This document shows positions 44,901 to 52,607 of a stretch of DNA of 64,000 nucleotides, in pieces. The DNA is from Bacillus_BD sp050389805 (lineage in GTDB: Bacteria > Bacillota > Bacilli > Bacillales > Cytobacillaceae): positions 1 through 64,000 of the forward strand of contig NZ_CP130945.1 of assembly GCF_050389805.1 (NCBI RefSeq), read 5' to 3'. Made by a program: the position numbers and the translations under genes. A model generated the notes under the pieces. The model did no database searches, had not been told where the DNA came from, and saw only the letters and a program-made list of their open reading frames with translations. Within the stretch, counting starts at the first letter, position 1. Each line of letters starts with the position of its first letter.

Positions 44901-47164
44901 CCACGAACCCACCGATGGAGCCTTCTTTGATAAGAACTAAAGAGTGCCGGATGGTCATCAATTAATTCAATATCGGAAAGAAGCCCCGCACGGAGGAATC
45001 CCCCTTCTAATAAATCGTGACTTAAAACACGATTTTCTGGTATTCGATCACAAAGGACTTCATAAAAGGCATTAATGTCAAATATCCCTTTTCCAGTAAA
45101 AATCCCCTGACCAAAGGCATCTTGATAGGCATCGGATACGGCAAAGGCGTATGGGTCAATTCCTGGATCCGAAGACCATAAATAGGCTAAATTTGATCTA
45201 GTGGTTGCATCGTGACTGATTGCCACTCGGGGTTGAAGAACGCCATAGCCCTCAATTACTCTTGTCCCCAATTGGTTTAATCTTGGTTGATTATAAGGAT
45301 AATGTATCGTTCCAATCATTCTGTGGGCACTTTCTAGTGGCAACTGTGTATCTGCATCAAGGGTAATGATATAGCGGGCATTTTTTATACCTGATAGATT
45401 TCCTTCGATAACCGTGAAACTTGTATCTTGACTGCCCTTTATTAACTCAACAAATTCAACGAGTTTTCCTCTTTTTCTTTCCCATCCCATCCATTTCTTT
45501 TCAGATGGATTCCATTTTCTTTTCCTTTGAAATAAAGAAAAAGATCCTTCTGGATAGGTTTGTGCTAATTGTTTTATTTTTTTCTTAGCTGCTTTTACAA
45601 TGATTTCATCCTCTGGACTATGCTGAGAATCTGAATCCGCAAAATCACCTAGTAAGGCAAAATGTAGATTTTGATGTTTATTTGCTAAATAATGTAACTC
45701 TAGTCGTGCCGTTAATTCATTCACTTCTTTAATAGATGACCAGATAACGGGAATCACCACAGCTGTTGCGGCTTCAGCTGGAATTTTCTTCGAAAAATCA
45801 TATTTTAGCAAAAGCGTAGGCTTTTTTGTCTTTTCTATAGACCAATGAACCCCAGTGATCGCCCATTCCAATGCAGGAATGGAGAGCACGATGAATACAG
45901 CAAACCACTGAAGCGGAGATAAGAATGTGCCCCAGCCTATAATGAAAGCAAATAGCAGCAAGAAAATGGCAAAAATACCACCAAGTGTATTAAAATAAGT
46001 CGTTGTAGGTCGTTGCATGATATGGATCTCAGGTACTGACCTGGGTTTGCCACATTTTTTTAATGAATTTCGTAATGCTTTCATTCCATCTGGTTCAAAT
46101 AAATAGTAGGCGACATAGGCTTTTCGAGGCAGAGGCTCTGATTGTTCTTTTTCCAAATCCTTCACATAGGTTTCAACTAGTTCTATGGCTTGAGTGGCTA
46201 CTAAGTTTTCAGGAAGCTTAAAACGGCGACTTAAATGTTCAACTCTTTTTCGAATCGTTTCTCTGCTAGAAAAATCTAACTTTGCATATGTATCCGTGGC
46301 TTCCTTGCGTAAGGTTTGTTCAACCATAGAAATTTGTTCAAAGGTTTCATGCCAATTCCATCTATTTAATTTACGTAAACTTGTGATAAGATTTCCAGTG
46401 GAGATACCGAATGAAGCTTGTAGTTGATACTCATAAGACAGGATTTGATCCAAGCTCTCAGGTCCATTTTCTAATTTGCAAACTAACCATTCTCCGACTG
46501 TTGCGGTATAATCAGCCCGTTCACGTAAATGTGTGACTAAGTGGACAATCATCGGTCCAGATAGTGGGAATTCCTGTCCAGCCGCTTCTAACTCATGATT
46601 CAATCTCTCAGGTGTTATCTCATTTGTATCCATATTTGAAAGGAGATTATCAACTAGAGTACAGGTCTCATGACGCTCCTTAAGTGTATTCATGACTTCA
46701 GCTAATCGGTTAATCAATGCAACTCGCAAAAACATCGGAACAGACCATACCTCAGACATGGTTAATACAGAAACTTCCTGATAGGCACGAACATAGGAAA
46801 TAAAGCCATCCATACTGAGTTGTCCATCGGTATACTTTATATAATCCTTACAAATGGCATAAACTCTAGCTTCCTTCGCTTTTGATAAATGCGGTAATGC
46901 ATTAACAATTTGTTTATTCAGTTCCTGTTTAATCACAAGCGCTTGTTCTTCTAAAAACTCAGCATTATCGAGTAGCCATTCCTCAGCAGGTTGTGCACAA
47001 GAGGATCTTTTTTCCCGTAAAACTTCGACAAAGGAACGTAAATTCTCTATGTCTGATTGACCCAATCCCCCTATTAATTTAGATGATTTACGTTTCATGT
47101 AAGGGTCATGGTTCAATGCAGATTTATGTGCTTCCTCTTTCAGCTGTTCTTTATTTAAAATCAC
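38948..47164 (-). CDS. Cyclic beta-1,2-glucan synthase-like protein (GT84 + middle domain + GH94)
   Basis: This is a giant protein of about 2,738 residues with the NdvB/ChvB architecture. Numbering from TTG 47230: an N-terminal helical region (1-400); a first membrane segment near 415-460; a family 84 glycosyltransferase domain with DAD at 625-627, an SHD/EGG segment and QRRLHRW at 768-774; more membrane segments at about 820-970; a central glucoamylase-like domain (about 1000-1500); and C-terminal GH94 phosphorylase-like domains with GDWNDGMN near 2440. Known homologues build, cyclise and trim beta-1,2-glucan. I prefer GTG 47164, which has GAGGGGG 8 bases upstream, over TTG 47230. Confidence 0.9.
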   Translation of the reverse strand: MILNKEQLKEEAHKSALNHDPYMKRKSSKLIGGLGQSDIENLRSFVEVLREKRSSCAQPAEEWLLDNAEFLEEQALVIKQELNKQIVNALPHLSKAKEARVYAICKDYIKYTDGQLSMDGFISYVRAYQEVSVLTMSEVWSVPMFLRVALINRLAEVMNTLKERHETCTLVDNLLSNMDTNEITPERLNHELEAAGQEFPLSGPMIVHLVTHLRERADYTATVGEWLVCKLENGPESLDQILSYEYQLQASFGISTGNLITSLRKLNRWNWHETFEQISMVEQTLRKEATDTYAKLDFSSRETIRKRVEHLSRRFKLPENLVATQAIELVETYVKDLEKEQSEPLPRKAYVAYYLFEPDGMKALRNSLKKCGKPRSVPEIHIMQRPTTTYFNTLGGIFAIFLLLFAFIIGWGTFLSPLQWFAVFIVLSIPALEWAITGVHWSIEKTKKPTLLLKYDFSKKIPAEAATAVVIPVIWSSIKEVNELTARLELHYLANKHQNLHFALLGDFADSDSQHSPEDEIIVKAAKKKIKQLAQTYPEGSFSLFQRKRKWNPSEKKWMGWERKRGKLVEFVELIKGSQDTSFTVIEGNLSGIKNARYIITLDADTQLPLESAHRMIGTIHYPYNQPRLNQLGTRVIEGYGVLQPRVAISHDATTRSNLAYLWSSDPGIDPYAFAVSDAYQDAFGQGIFTGKGIFDINAFYEVLCDRIPENRVLSHDLLEGGFLRAGLLSDIELIDDHPALFSSYQRRLHRWVRGDWQLLLWLFPKARNRNGELVPVDLSILTRWQIIDNLRRSLLSPSLYFIMLLGVTVLPGFPLKWVLISLATLFLPVFRSLLSIQNVFQNIKGLLYTIGQVMVEVITLPFQTILLLDAIIRTLYRLTVSKRHLLEWVPSAEEERKGSQKRKSIYGLFGGYILVGLFAAATLFNGNMTVVVIGLLLVALWACTPLIVGWLNKPIQQESISFSKEEKEELRCLSKEIWSFYEDYVTEEDNWLPPDNVQMDPPNGIAHRTSPTNIGLYLTCSLAAKDFHFIDTQGLIQRLERTLDTIDKMEKWEGHLYNWYDTVTLKPLSPIYVSTVDSGNFVGCLITVREGLVELLGWNDLEMGVDLNSSSSDSLQTAFSEELTPVGSGKLLRNPVSEEWIEKGKRLIKRIDRMIKETNFVPLYDHDAKLFTLGYHVERNERDDILYDLMASEARTASFISIALGQVSVSHWKALGRTMTKAGKRPVLLSWSATMFEYLMPWLFMRTYRNSLWENTYKAVVDRQIQYAEQRGVPHGISESGFYAFDYQMNYQYRAFGVPGLGFKRGLEQDLVVAPYATILSLPFAKDKAFQALKEIEKLNGRGKYGFYEAIDFTKRRLPENQKHMVIRSFMAHHQGMSFLTLANLLLPTPIYERFHRNKQVQATELLLQERIPKKARLIKHPAMTQEHVLDSTQKQDHVSVREYRSPNTHTPEVNILSNGTLTTVITNSGSGFSSYKGLLVSRWRPDPVMDQWGNYIYIRDMSNDEVWSPSYQPCKVISTDGLVSFGLDKASFMRKDGEIKTTMEISVSPEWNAEIRRITLSNVSKESKVLEVTTFTELALANPIADEAHTAFSKLFIRTSFDQDSGCLVAGRRPREKEDQTLWAAHALLLEGNQVGTIEYDTSRSSFIGRGYRLSEPQSIRSRLRGKVGSVADPAFIMRRRISIKPGQQIQLFAITSVSENREEAIDIVRRFAPDQSVERAFQMAWNRAQIELRNLHLSSKEAIEFQKLAGQVLYRPPLRKDSEESILNNRKGQSSLWSYGISGDRPILLVRIENESQMPFVVKILTGHEYLRRLGILFDLVLLNESAGGYQQNLQESLQRAAEHGVDRFGVGLSGVFAIPANQLPDEDKNLLMAVSRLILHAGGVSLKAQTRIPKDKMEVANPEKLIPISTKISYPPSSDQLQLEDTREWQFFNSWGGFSKDGKEYHILIKNGHHLPAPWINVMANPKFGTFVSEMGTGYTWWNNSREFKLTPWSNDPVLDPPTETAFLRDDETGQVWSMAPSAVHAKEPYKVSHGRGYSRFEHERNGIFHEMMVYVPKDDPIKIMRVKLKNNSDRKRQISLTYYAEWVLGVMRPANAPYIVSEWNEDAHILTAKNTYQEIFREAVAFLGIFPEESSLLEKQSWTADRTEFIGRNGSLENPAALENVSLSGRTGTFNETCGAIQQSILLEPHSEEVVYVLLGCEDSDEAVCELTRKYRNPSVCESALQEVLDFWNHHLDQIQVSTPSIETNILLNGWLLYQSLACRMWARTAFYQAGGAYGFRDQLQDSLAMLHTLPELTRKQILLHAAHQYEEGDVQHWWHEETQRGIRTLFSDDLLWLPYTVSRYIEHTGDAGVLDEIIPFIHSEPLKEGEHERYEPTVQSSQSADIYDHCLRAIDKALSRIGEHGLPLMGVGDWNDGMNLVGANGRGESIWLGWFICDILSRFESICQNQGDFDKAESYVERREQLIAALNEHGWDGQWYRRAFTDSGNWLGTISNEECRIDAIAQSWSVISGGAPSERAQQAMNSFDRELVDRDLSVVRLLTPAFDKTDPSPGYIQGYPPGLRENGAQYTHGVIWGIVAWSQLGNGEKAVEMFNMLNPMNHTRTDQEVKQYVGEPYAMAADVYTAKPNEGHAGWTWYTGAASWMYQAGIEWILGIKKRGEKLYVNPTIPHDWPGFSVTYRYEETIYSIEVKNHTGATGLVLDGEEIEISTNSGFVFGLVNDGNEHTVEVRL

Positions 47165-47657
47165 ACTGATATCCCCCTCATAATCAAATTCACCCGACGA
47201 ATTTATACCCGGATTTTTATCAAGCTTCAAAGCTCTACATCCGCATGTCTAGCCTGACTAGGACGTCTAGCTTTCTCGGTAAAATACATTTAATAAATCC
47301 GAGGCTTCCGTCGTAGGCTTAACTTCATTGGGCAAGATTTTGAATCCTACTAAATGGTAACCCCTTGATATTCATCCCCCACATATAAAAGGGGAGACTT
47401 CTGTACCTGTCGCAGGCTTTCGGTTCAAAGGCATTTGCTGAATGAAGTTTCAATTGCATAAGATTGCATTATATAAATGTTCCCTAGGTTGCAGTAAATT
47501 ATGCATAAAATGGGAATATTTAGGAGTTACATTAAAAGAGGGAGATTTTTCAAAGTAGTAACAATCTCGTTAACGGTGTTTGTTTCAAGGAATTATTGTT
47601 ATAATAGAACTACATATTGATTGTTTAATATGTCTTTCATTATTAATAGGTTAGTGA
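47165..47657. other. Gene-free divergent region between the giant gene and holB
   Basis: About 490 bases without a convincing gene. It contains AGTCTAGC/TGTCTAGC-like words near 47245-47275 and the hairpin described separately (47374-47394). It must hold promoters for both the giant gene and holB; I could not pick them with confidence, though TTGTTTAAT near 47615 is AT-rich. Confidence 0.4.
47355..47430 (-). repeat. Possible remnant right end of an IS200/IS605 (TnpB-type) element
   Basis: On the reverse strand the sequence reads GTACAGAAGTCTCCCC, a short loop and GTGGGGGATGAATATCA. The pattern AGAAGTCTCCCn-loop-GGGnGATGA resembles the right end (omega-RNA 3' part) of IS1341-type elements. 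No tnpA or tnpB frame remains. This is pattern recognition only. Confidence 0.35.
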
Positions 47658-47666
47658 GTGATCGGT

Positions 47667-48665
47667 GTGGCAAATACGTGGGAAGAACTTGAAAAAATGC
47701 AGCCAGTTGTCTTAAAAATGATTCGAAATAGTTTAATAAAGAAACGAATTGCCCACGCTTACCTGTTCGAGGGACTAAGAGGGACTGGAAAAAAGGAAAT
47801 AGGGCTATTACTTGCAAAAAGTTTATTTTGTATGTCCCCTCAAGAAGACGTTATTCCATGTGAGGAATGTATAAATTGTAAAAGAATTAATCATGGGAAT
47901 CATCCTGATATTCATATAGTAGAACCTGATGGATTGTCGATCAAAAAACAACAAATACAGCAATTGCAGGAAGAGTTCTCAAAAACAGGAGTAGAAACAA
48001 ACCAAAAGTTATATATCATTCATCATGCAGATCGAATGACCGTGAATGCAGCAAATAGTTTGCTAAAATTTCTTGAAGAACCTCATAAACAGACCTATGC
48101 AATCTTAATTACCGAACAGATACAAAGAATGTTACCGACCATTCTTTCACGTTGTCAGGTACTTTCATTTAAGCCATTATCAACGAAACAATTTGTGAAA
48201 AGACAGGTTGATATGGGGGTTAGGGTAGAAAAGGCACCACTTATTGCCCAACTAACAAATAATATCGATGAAGCACTTGGGTTAAATGATGATGAATGGT
48301 TTGCACAAGCTCGAAAGATAGTGGTAAAATTATATGAAATGCTTAGACGAAATTCCTTGGAGGCGATGACTTTTCTTCAAGATGAATGGTTTATGCACTT
48401 TAAAGATAAGGAACAAATCGATCGTGGTTTAGATCTTTTACTACTTATATTTAAGGATTTATTATATATACAAATCGGAAAACAGGAACAGACTGTATTT
48501 GTACATGAGGTCCAAAAACTAGAACAGTACGCTTTTAAAATTTCAGGGCGGCGATTAGCAGCACAGATGACAGATATCTTAGAAGCGAAAAGAAAACTTC
48601 AGGCTAATATGAATACACAATTGTTAATGGAGGAGCTAGTGCTTAAATTGCAGGAGGGATCTTAA
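47667..48665 (+). CDS. holB: DNA polymerase III delta' subunit
   Basis: HolB is the delta' wrench of the clamp loader. The 332-residue product shows the AAA+ core with GLRGTGKKE (modified P-loop), a Cys-rich zinc motif (CEECINCKR), the SIKKQQIQQLQEEFSKTG segment and NAANSLLKFLEEP followed by LSRCQ with the arginine-finger region. GTG 47667 begins MANTWEELEKMQP, matching the family; GTG 47658 is also possible, and both have weak ribosome sites. It starts the holB-ricT-yabA-yabB-yazA-rsmI run. Confidence 0.94.
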   Translation: MANTWEELEKMQPVVLKMIRNSLIKKRIAHAYLFEGLRGTGKKEIGLLLAKSLFCMSPQEDVIPCEECINCKRINHGNHPDIHIVEPDGLSIKKQQIQQLQEEFSKTGVETNQKLYIIHHADRMTVNAANSLLKFLEEPHKQTYAILITEQIQRMLPTILSRCQVLSFKPLSTKQFVKRQVDMGVRVEKAPLIAQLTNNIDEALGLNDDEWFAQARKIVVKLYEMLRRNSLEAMTFLQDEWFMHFKDKEQIDRGLDLLLLIFKDLLYIQIGKQEQTVFVHEVQKLEQYAFKISGRRLAAQMTDILEAKRKLQANMNTQLLMEELVLKLQEGS

Positions 48666-49493
48666 TTGTATAACGTAGTAGGAATACGCTTTAAAAAAGC
48701 AGGGAAAATCTATTATTTTGATCCCGGTGATCTCTCAATTCAAAAAGACAGCTATGTCATCGTTGAAACCGTAAGAGGTATTGAATATGGTAAAGTAGTC
48801 ATTGGTCCTAAACAGGTTGATGAAAATGATGTTGTTCTTCCTTTAAAAAAGGTTTTACGAATTGCAGATCAAAAGGATCGCTTGATTGTAGAGGAAAATA
48901 GAGCTGCTGCAAAAGAAGCCTATCAAGTATGTAATGAAAAGGTAACCACACATCAACTAGATATGAAATTAGTAGATGTTGAATATACATTTGATCGAAA
49001 TAAGATCATCTTTTATTTTACAGCGGATGGAAGAGTCGACTTCCGAGAATTAGTAAAAGACTTAGCAGCTATCTTCCGTACAAGAATTGAACTGCGCCAA
49101 ATTGGTGTGAGAGATGAAGCTAAAATGCTAGGTGGGGTTGGCCCATGTGGAAGAATGTTATGTTGTTCTACTTTTTTAGGTGATTTCGAGCCTGTTTCTA
49201 TCAAAATGGCAAAAGACCAGAACTTATCACTTAATCCAACCAAAATATCTGGGTTATGCGGCAGACTTTTATGTTGCTTAAAATATGAAAATGATGAGTA
49301 TGAAGAGGCGAAACAACAATTGCCAGACCTTGGTCAAATCATTGATACACCACTTGGTACGGGGAAGGTAGTAGGGCTGAATATATTAGAAAGAGTGTTA
49401 CAAGTAAATATTCCAGAACTAGAGAGAGTAGTGGAATATACATTAGATGAAATCCTTAAAGAGGGTGCAGTTTCGTTACAATCCACAGATTAA
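48666..49493 (+). CDS. ricT: RicT (YaaT), PSP1-domain regulator
   Basis: RicT forms the Ric (Y) complex with YlbF and YmcA, which binds Fe-S clusters, stimulates RNase Y maturation of operon mRNAs and supports competence, biofilm formation and sporulation. The 275-residue protein has the PSP1 C-terminal domain with GPCGRMLCCSTFLGDF and GLCGRLLCCLKYEND, whose cysteines carry the cluster. TTG 48666 follows directly after the holB stop with AGGAGGG ahead. Confidence 0.96.
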   Translation: MYNVVGIRFKKAGKIYYFDPGDLSIQKDSYVIVETVRGIEYGKVVIGPKQVDENDVVLPLKKVLRIADQKDRLIVEENRAAAKEAYQVCNEKVTTHQLDMKLVDVEYTFDRNKIIFYFTADGRVDFRELVKDLAAIFRTRIELRQIGVRDEAKMLGGVGPCGRMLCCSTFLGDFEPVSIKMAKDQNLSLNPTKISGLCGRLLCCLKYENDEYEEAKQQLPDLGQIIDTPLGTGKVVGLNILERVLQVNIPELERVVEYTLDEILKEGAVSLQSTD

Positions 49494-49506
49494 TGAGGTG
49501 GAAGCG

Positions 49507-49869
49507 GTGGATAAAAAAGAGATTTTTGATTCAGTCAGTAATATGGAGAAGCAGATTGGACAACTGTACCAGCAACTAGGTGAGTTGAAACAACATTTCG
49601 CGGAATTCCTTGAAGAAAACAACTCTTTAAAGCTGGAAAATGAAATTTTAAGACGTCGCCTTGAAGACATCAGTAATAGAGAAGAGAGAAAGAAGTCAAA
49701 TCAGAAACAGGCGAGTACAAATGGAATCGAACCTGTTGATATTGGGGAAGGCTATGACAACCTAGCCCGCCTATATCAAGAAGGATTTCATATATGCAAT
49801 CTTCAGTTTGGCAGTCCACGAACAGAAGGGGATTGTATGTTTTGTTTATCCTTTTTAAATAAAAAATAA
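49507..49869 (+). CDS. yabA: Initiation-control protein YabA
   Basis: YabA is a negative regulator of replication initiation that binds both DnaA and DnaN. It has 120 residues: an N-terminal leucine-rich coiled coil (about 1-60), a charged linker, and the C-terminal zinc domain GYDNLARLYQEGFHICNLQFG...CMFCLSFLNKK. GTG 49507 matches the family start MDKKE, with GAGGTGG 5 bases before it; the longer in-frame extension overlaps ricT. Confidence 0.95.
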   Translation: MDKKEIFDSVSNMEKQIGQLYQQLGELKQHFAEFLEENNSLKLENEILRRRLEDISNREERKKSNQKQASTNGIEPVDIGEGYDNLARLYQEGFHICNLQFGSPRTEGDCMFCLSFLNKK

Positions 49870-49874
49870 TGATC

Positions 49875-49907
49875 AGCCTTCCTACTAATTGGGAAGGCTA
49901 TTTTTTA
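49875..49907 (+). terminator. Hairpin between yabA and yabB
   Basis: AGCCTTCC and GGGAAGGCT pair around an 8-base loop, followed by TATTTTTT. Confidence 0.75.
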
Positions 49908-49924
49908 GAAAGAGGGGATAAATA

Positions 49925-50668
49925 TTGGTCGAATTAATCGGAGACGAAAGGCTCGATTATTTACTAGCTGAAAAGAATATGCGTATCATTCAAAGTCCAT
50001 CTGTATTTTCCTTTTCATTGGATGCAGTCCTTTTATCAAGATTTGTATATGTGCCTATCCAAAAAGGCAATTTACTGGATTTATGCAGCGGAAATGGGGT
50101 TATTCCGTTATTTCTTAGCCTACGAACAAAAGGGAAAATAACAGGTGTTGAAATACAAGAAAGATTGTATGGTATGGCTATTCGTAGCATTGAATACAAT
50201 GGGTTAAGTGATCGAATACAGATGATTCATGGCGATATTAAAGAGATGCCGAATGTATTAGGTTATGGGAAGTACGATGTAGTAACTTGTAATCCTCCAT
50301 ATTTTATTACTCCTTCTCATGAAGAAATAAATGAAAATGAACACTTAGCGATTGCTAGACACGAAATTCTATGTACACTTGAGGATGCAGTAAAAGCATC
50401 AAGTCATCTTGTTCGCCAGGGAGGAAAGGTAGCTTTTGTACACCGTTCGGGACGGTTAATTGACATCATTACCTTAATGCGAAAATATCGTCTAGAACCT
50501 AAGCGTCTACAATTTATTTACCCAAAAAAGGGAAAGGAAGCCAACACATTATTAATTGAAGCTACAAAAGATGGAAAGCCAGACCTGAAAATTTTACCTC
50601 CTTTAACTGTTTATCAGGATAATGATGAATATACTGTCGAGATGAGGAAGATTTTATATGGAGAATGA
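49925..50668 (+). CDS. yabB: tRNA1(Val) (adenine37-N6)-methyltransferase family protein (YabB)
   Basis: A 247-residue class I SAM-dependent methyltransferase. Motif I is LLDLCSGNGVIPL, the acidic end of beta 2 is GVEIQ, and the catalytic NPPYF motif marks an N6-adenine (or related amino) methyltransferase. The family includes E. coli TrmN6, which modifies A37 of tRNA-Val. TTG 49925 follows AGAGGGGA. It overlaps yazA by 11 bases, a sign of translational coupling. Confidence 0.92.
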   Translation: MVELIGDERLDYLLAEKNMRIIQSPSVFSFSLDAVLLSRFVYVPIQKGNLLDLCSGNGVIPLFLSLRTKGKITGVEIQERLYGMAIRSIEYNGLSDRIQMIHGDIKEMPNVLGYGKYDVVTCNPPYFITPSHEEINENEHLAIARHEILCTLEDAVKASSHLVRQGGKVAFVHRSGRLIDIITLMRKYRLEPKRLQFIYPKKGKEANTLLIEATKDGKPDLKILPPLTVYQDNDEYTVEMRKILYGE

Positions 50669-50933
50669 GGAACATTATTTTTATGTTTTATCATGTAAGG
50701 ATAACAGCCTTTATGCTGGCTATACAAATAATTTAGAGAGAAGAATTAAGGTACATAATGAGGGAAAAGGGGCAAAATATACGCGTAGCAGACGACCTGT
50801 CAAATTAGTGTATTCAAAAAAATTTCCCACTAAGAGTGAAGCACTGAAGGCAGAATATGCATTCAAACAATGGGATCGTAAAGAGAAATTAAACTATCTG
50901 ACTTCCGAGCAGCCTCCACATCTTTTTAAGTAG
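50658..50933 (+). CDS. yazA: GIY-YIG domain protein YazA
   Basis: A 91-residue single-domain GIY-YIG nuclease-fold protein. The signature appears as FYVLSCKDNSLYAGYTNNLERRIKVH, followed by GAKYTRSRRPVKLVY and a conserved Glu in KSEALKAEYAFKQW. Its role is not established. It starts inside the end of yabB. Confidence 0.92.
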   Translation: MENEEHYFYVLSCKDNSLYAGYTNNLERRIKVHNEGKGAKYTRSRRPVKLVYSKKFPTKSEALKAEYAFKQWDRKEKLNYLTSEQPPHLFK

Positions 50934-50974
50934 TGGAAAAGTACATGTTGTATTCTGATAGAAGGAAGATGTAC

Positions 50975-51070
50975 AGCTGAATCAGTGGGGGCAAGGGATC
51001 CCCCACTGATGTATATCAAGCGAGCTCAGGTATTATATCCGGGCGCAAATTCGGCAGGCGAATTTGATTA
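50975..51070 (+). repeat. Hairpin and palindromic repeat upstream of rsmI
   Basis: Two perfect inverted repeats lie together: ATCAGTGGGGG / CCCCCACTGAT (50981-51010) and CAAATTCG / CGAATTTG (51046-51066). The second, with ATCCGGGCG before it, recurs after sspF at 62533-62562. The first resembles the hairpin at 57236-57273. Confidence 0.6.
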
Positions 51071-51080
51071 GGAGGTACAT

Positions 51081-51956
51081 ATGTGGCAACAGAAAAGTTT
51101 TGAAAGTGAAGAAACAAAAGGGATTTTATATCTTGTTCCAACACCGATTGGAAATTTAGAGGATATGAGCTATCGCGCGATTAGAACGTTAAAAGAAGCG
51201 GATTATATTGCGGCAGAGGATACACGAAATTCTAAGAAGCTTTGTAACCATTTCGAGATTGATACACCGTTAATAAGTTATCATGAACATAATAAAGAAA
51301 CAAGCGGAAAGAAACTCATTGAATTATTAAAAGAAGGGACAAAAATTGCGCTAATTAGTGATGCTGGTCTTCCCACTATTTCAGACCCAGGATATGAGTT
51401 AGTCGTGACAGCAACAGAAGAAAGAATAACCGTTGTCCCTTTACCAGGTGCGAATGCAGCTTTAACCGCATTAATTGCCTCAGGGATTTCAACCCAGCCA
51501 TTTTATTTCTATGGGTTTTTGGATCGTCAAAAAAAGGAAAAGCGAAAGCAGTTAGAGGAGCTGCTTTATATCCCTTCAACGATAATCTTGTATGAAGCCC
51601 CCCATCGTTTAAAGGAAACGCTAATCTTAATGAAGGAAGTGTTAGGGGAACGAAAAGTTGCCCTTTGTCGAGAACTTACGAAGAAATTCGAAGAGTTTAT
51701 TAGGGGAACCACATCTGAATTGATTGAATGGGCAGCAGAGGGTGAAGTACGCGGAGAGTTTTGCATCATCATTGAAAAAGGGGAATCCACTCCTTCCATC
51801 GAAACCGAACAATGGTGGGTTGAATTATCTGTTATCGACCATGTTACCCATTATATCGGTCAAGGTCTTTCGTCAAAAGAGGCGATTAAACATGTAGCAA
51901 AGGATCGCCAGATGAATAAAAGAGATGTCTATCATATATTCCATGTAGAAAAATAA
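51081..51956 (+). CDS. rsmI: 16S rRNA 2'-O-ribose C1402 methyltransferase
   Basis: RsmI methylates the ribose of C1402 in the 16S decoding centre. The 291-residue protein is a tetrapyrrole-methylase fold enzyme, with YLVPTPIGNLEDMSYRA, AAEDTRNSKKL, SDAGLPTISDPGYELV and PLPGANAALTALIASG. AGGAGG precedes ATG by 6 bases. A palindromic repeat lies just upstream and separates it from yazA. Confidence 0.97.
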   Translation: MWQQKSFESEETKGILYLVPTPIGNLEDMSYRAIRTLKEADYIAAEDTRNSKKLCNHFEIDTPLISYHEHNKETSGKKLIELLKEGTKIALISDAGLPTISDPGYELVVTATEERITVVPLPGANAALTALIASGISTQPFYFYGFLDRQKKEKRKQLEELLYIPSTIILYEAPHRLKETLILMKEVLGERKVALCRELTKKFEEFIRGTTSELIEWAAEGEVRGEFCIIIEKGESTPSIETEQWWVELSVIDHVTHYIGQGLSSKEAIKHVAKDRQMNKRDVYHIFHVEK

Positions 51957-51982
51957 AAAGGGGCTATTAAGCCCCTTAATTG
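51956..51982. terminator. Bidirectional terminator between rsmI and abrB
   Basis: AAGGGGCTTA-like arms AAGGGGCT and AAGCCCCTT pair around ATT, with A and T runs on the two sides; it separates convergent genes. Confidence 0.85.
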
Positions 51983-52276
51983 TTAATCTTTATTAGTGTT
52001 TAAATCAAAGCTTTCTTGAATTTCTTTTATAATTTGTTGTGCGCCTTCACGGCTTAAAACTAATTTCCCACCGGCTAATGTCATATTCTCTTCCGAATCC
52101 TCACCAGTGATCTGGCAAGTCATGCTTGTCTTATGTTTTTTTAGAATAATACGATCATCATCTACATAAATTTCCAATGAGTCTTTTTCTGCAATTCCAA
52201 GATTACGTCTTAACTCAATAGGAATCACTACTCTACCCAACTCATCAACTTTACGAACAATACCTGTTGATTTCAT
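51983..52276 (-). CDS. abrB: Transition-state regulator AbrB
   Basis: AbrB is the swapped-hairpin DNA-binding protein that represses post-exponential genes. Its 97 residues include the DNA-binding N-terminus STGIVRKVDELGRVVIPIELRR and the tetramerisation half with a Cys (TSMTCQITG). AGTGAGG precedes ATG. Two Spo0A boxes upstream indicate repression by phosphorylated Spo0A, as in B. subtilis. Confidence 0.96.
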   Translation of the reverse strand: MKSTGIVRKVDELGRVVIPIELRRNLGIAEKDSLEIYVDDDRIILKKHKTSMTCQITGEDSEENMTLAGGKLVLSREGAQQIIKEIQESFDLNTNKD

Positions 52277-52344
52277 CTTTTAGCCTCACTCCCCGATTGT
52301 CTATTTACCCCATGATGAAAAATTTCTATTATCTATTTCTACTT

Positions 52345-52361
52345 TTCGTCATTTTTCGACA
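52345..52361 (-). promoter_or_regulatory. Tandem Spo0A boxes upstream of abrB
   Basis: Reverse strand TGTCGAA (52361-52355) and TGACGAA (52351-52345), 10 bp apart, match the 0A box TGNCGAA. They sit about 70 bases before the abrB start, as in the B. subtilis abrB control region. The rest of 52277-52607 shows no gene. Confidence 0.75.
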
Positions 52362-52607
52362 ATAACTGATAGTTTCATATTATCAATTTTTCCAATAAAC
52401 GTCAATTAGGAGCACTTAGTATGGCGCTAGAAAATTATTCCAATTTGGTGAAAATAAGAGACAAATTAAGCAATTTCTATACGGGTAAATAGGGTTGCCG
52501 TCAGGAAAATATGGTGATTGTAGACATGCTAATTTCCCTAGCAGTTCCCTAGTTTTTAATTATCTTTGAAAAATGTTTGCAGTACTCCAATAGAAAACTT
52601 AGCCGCT

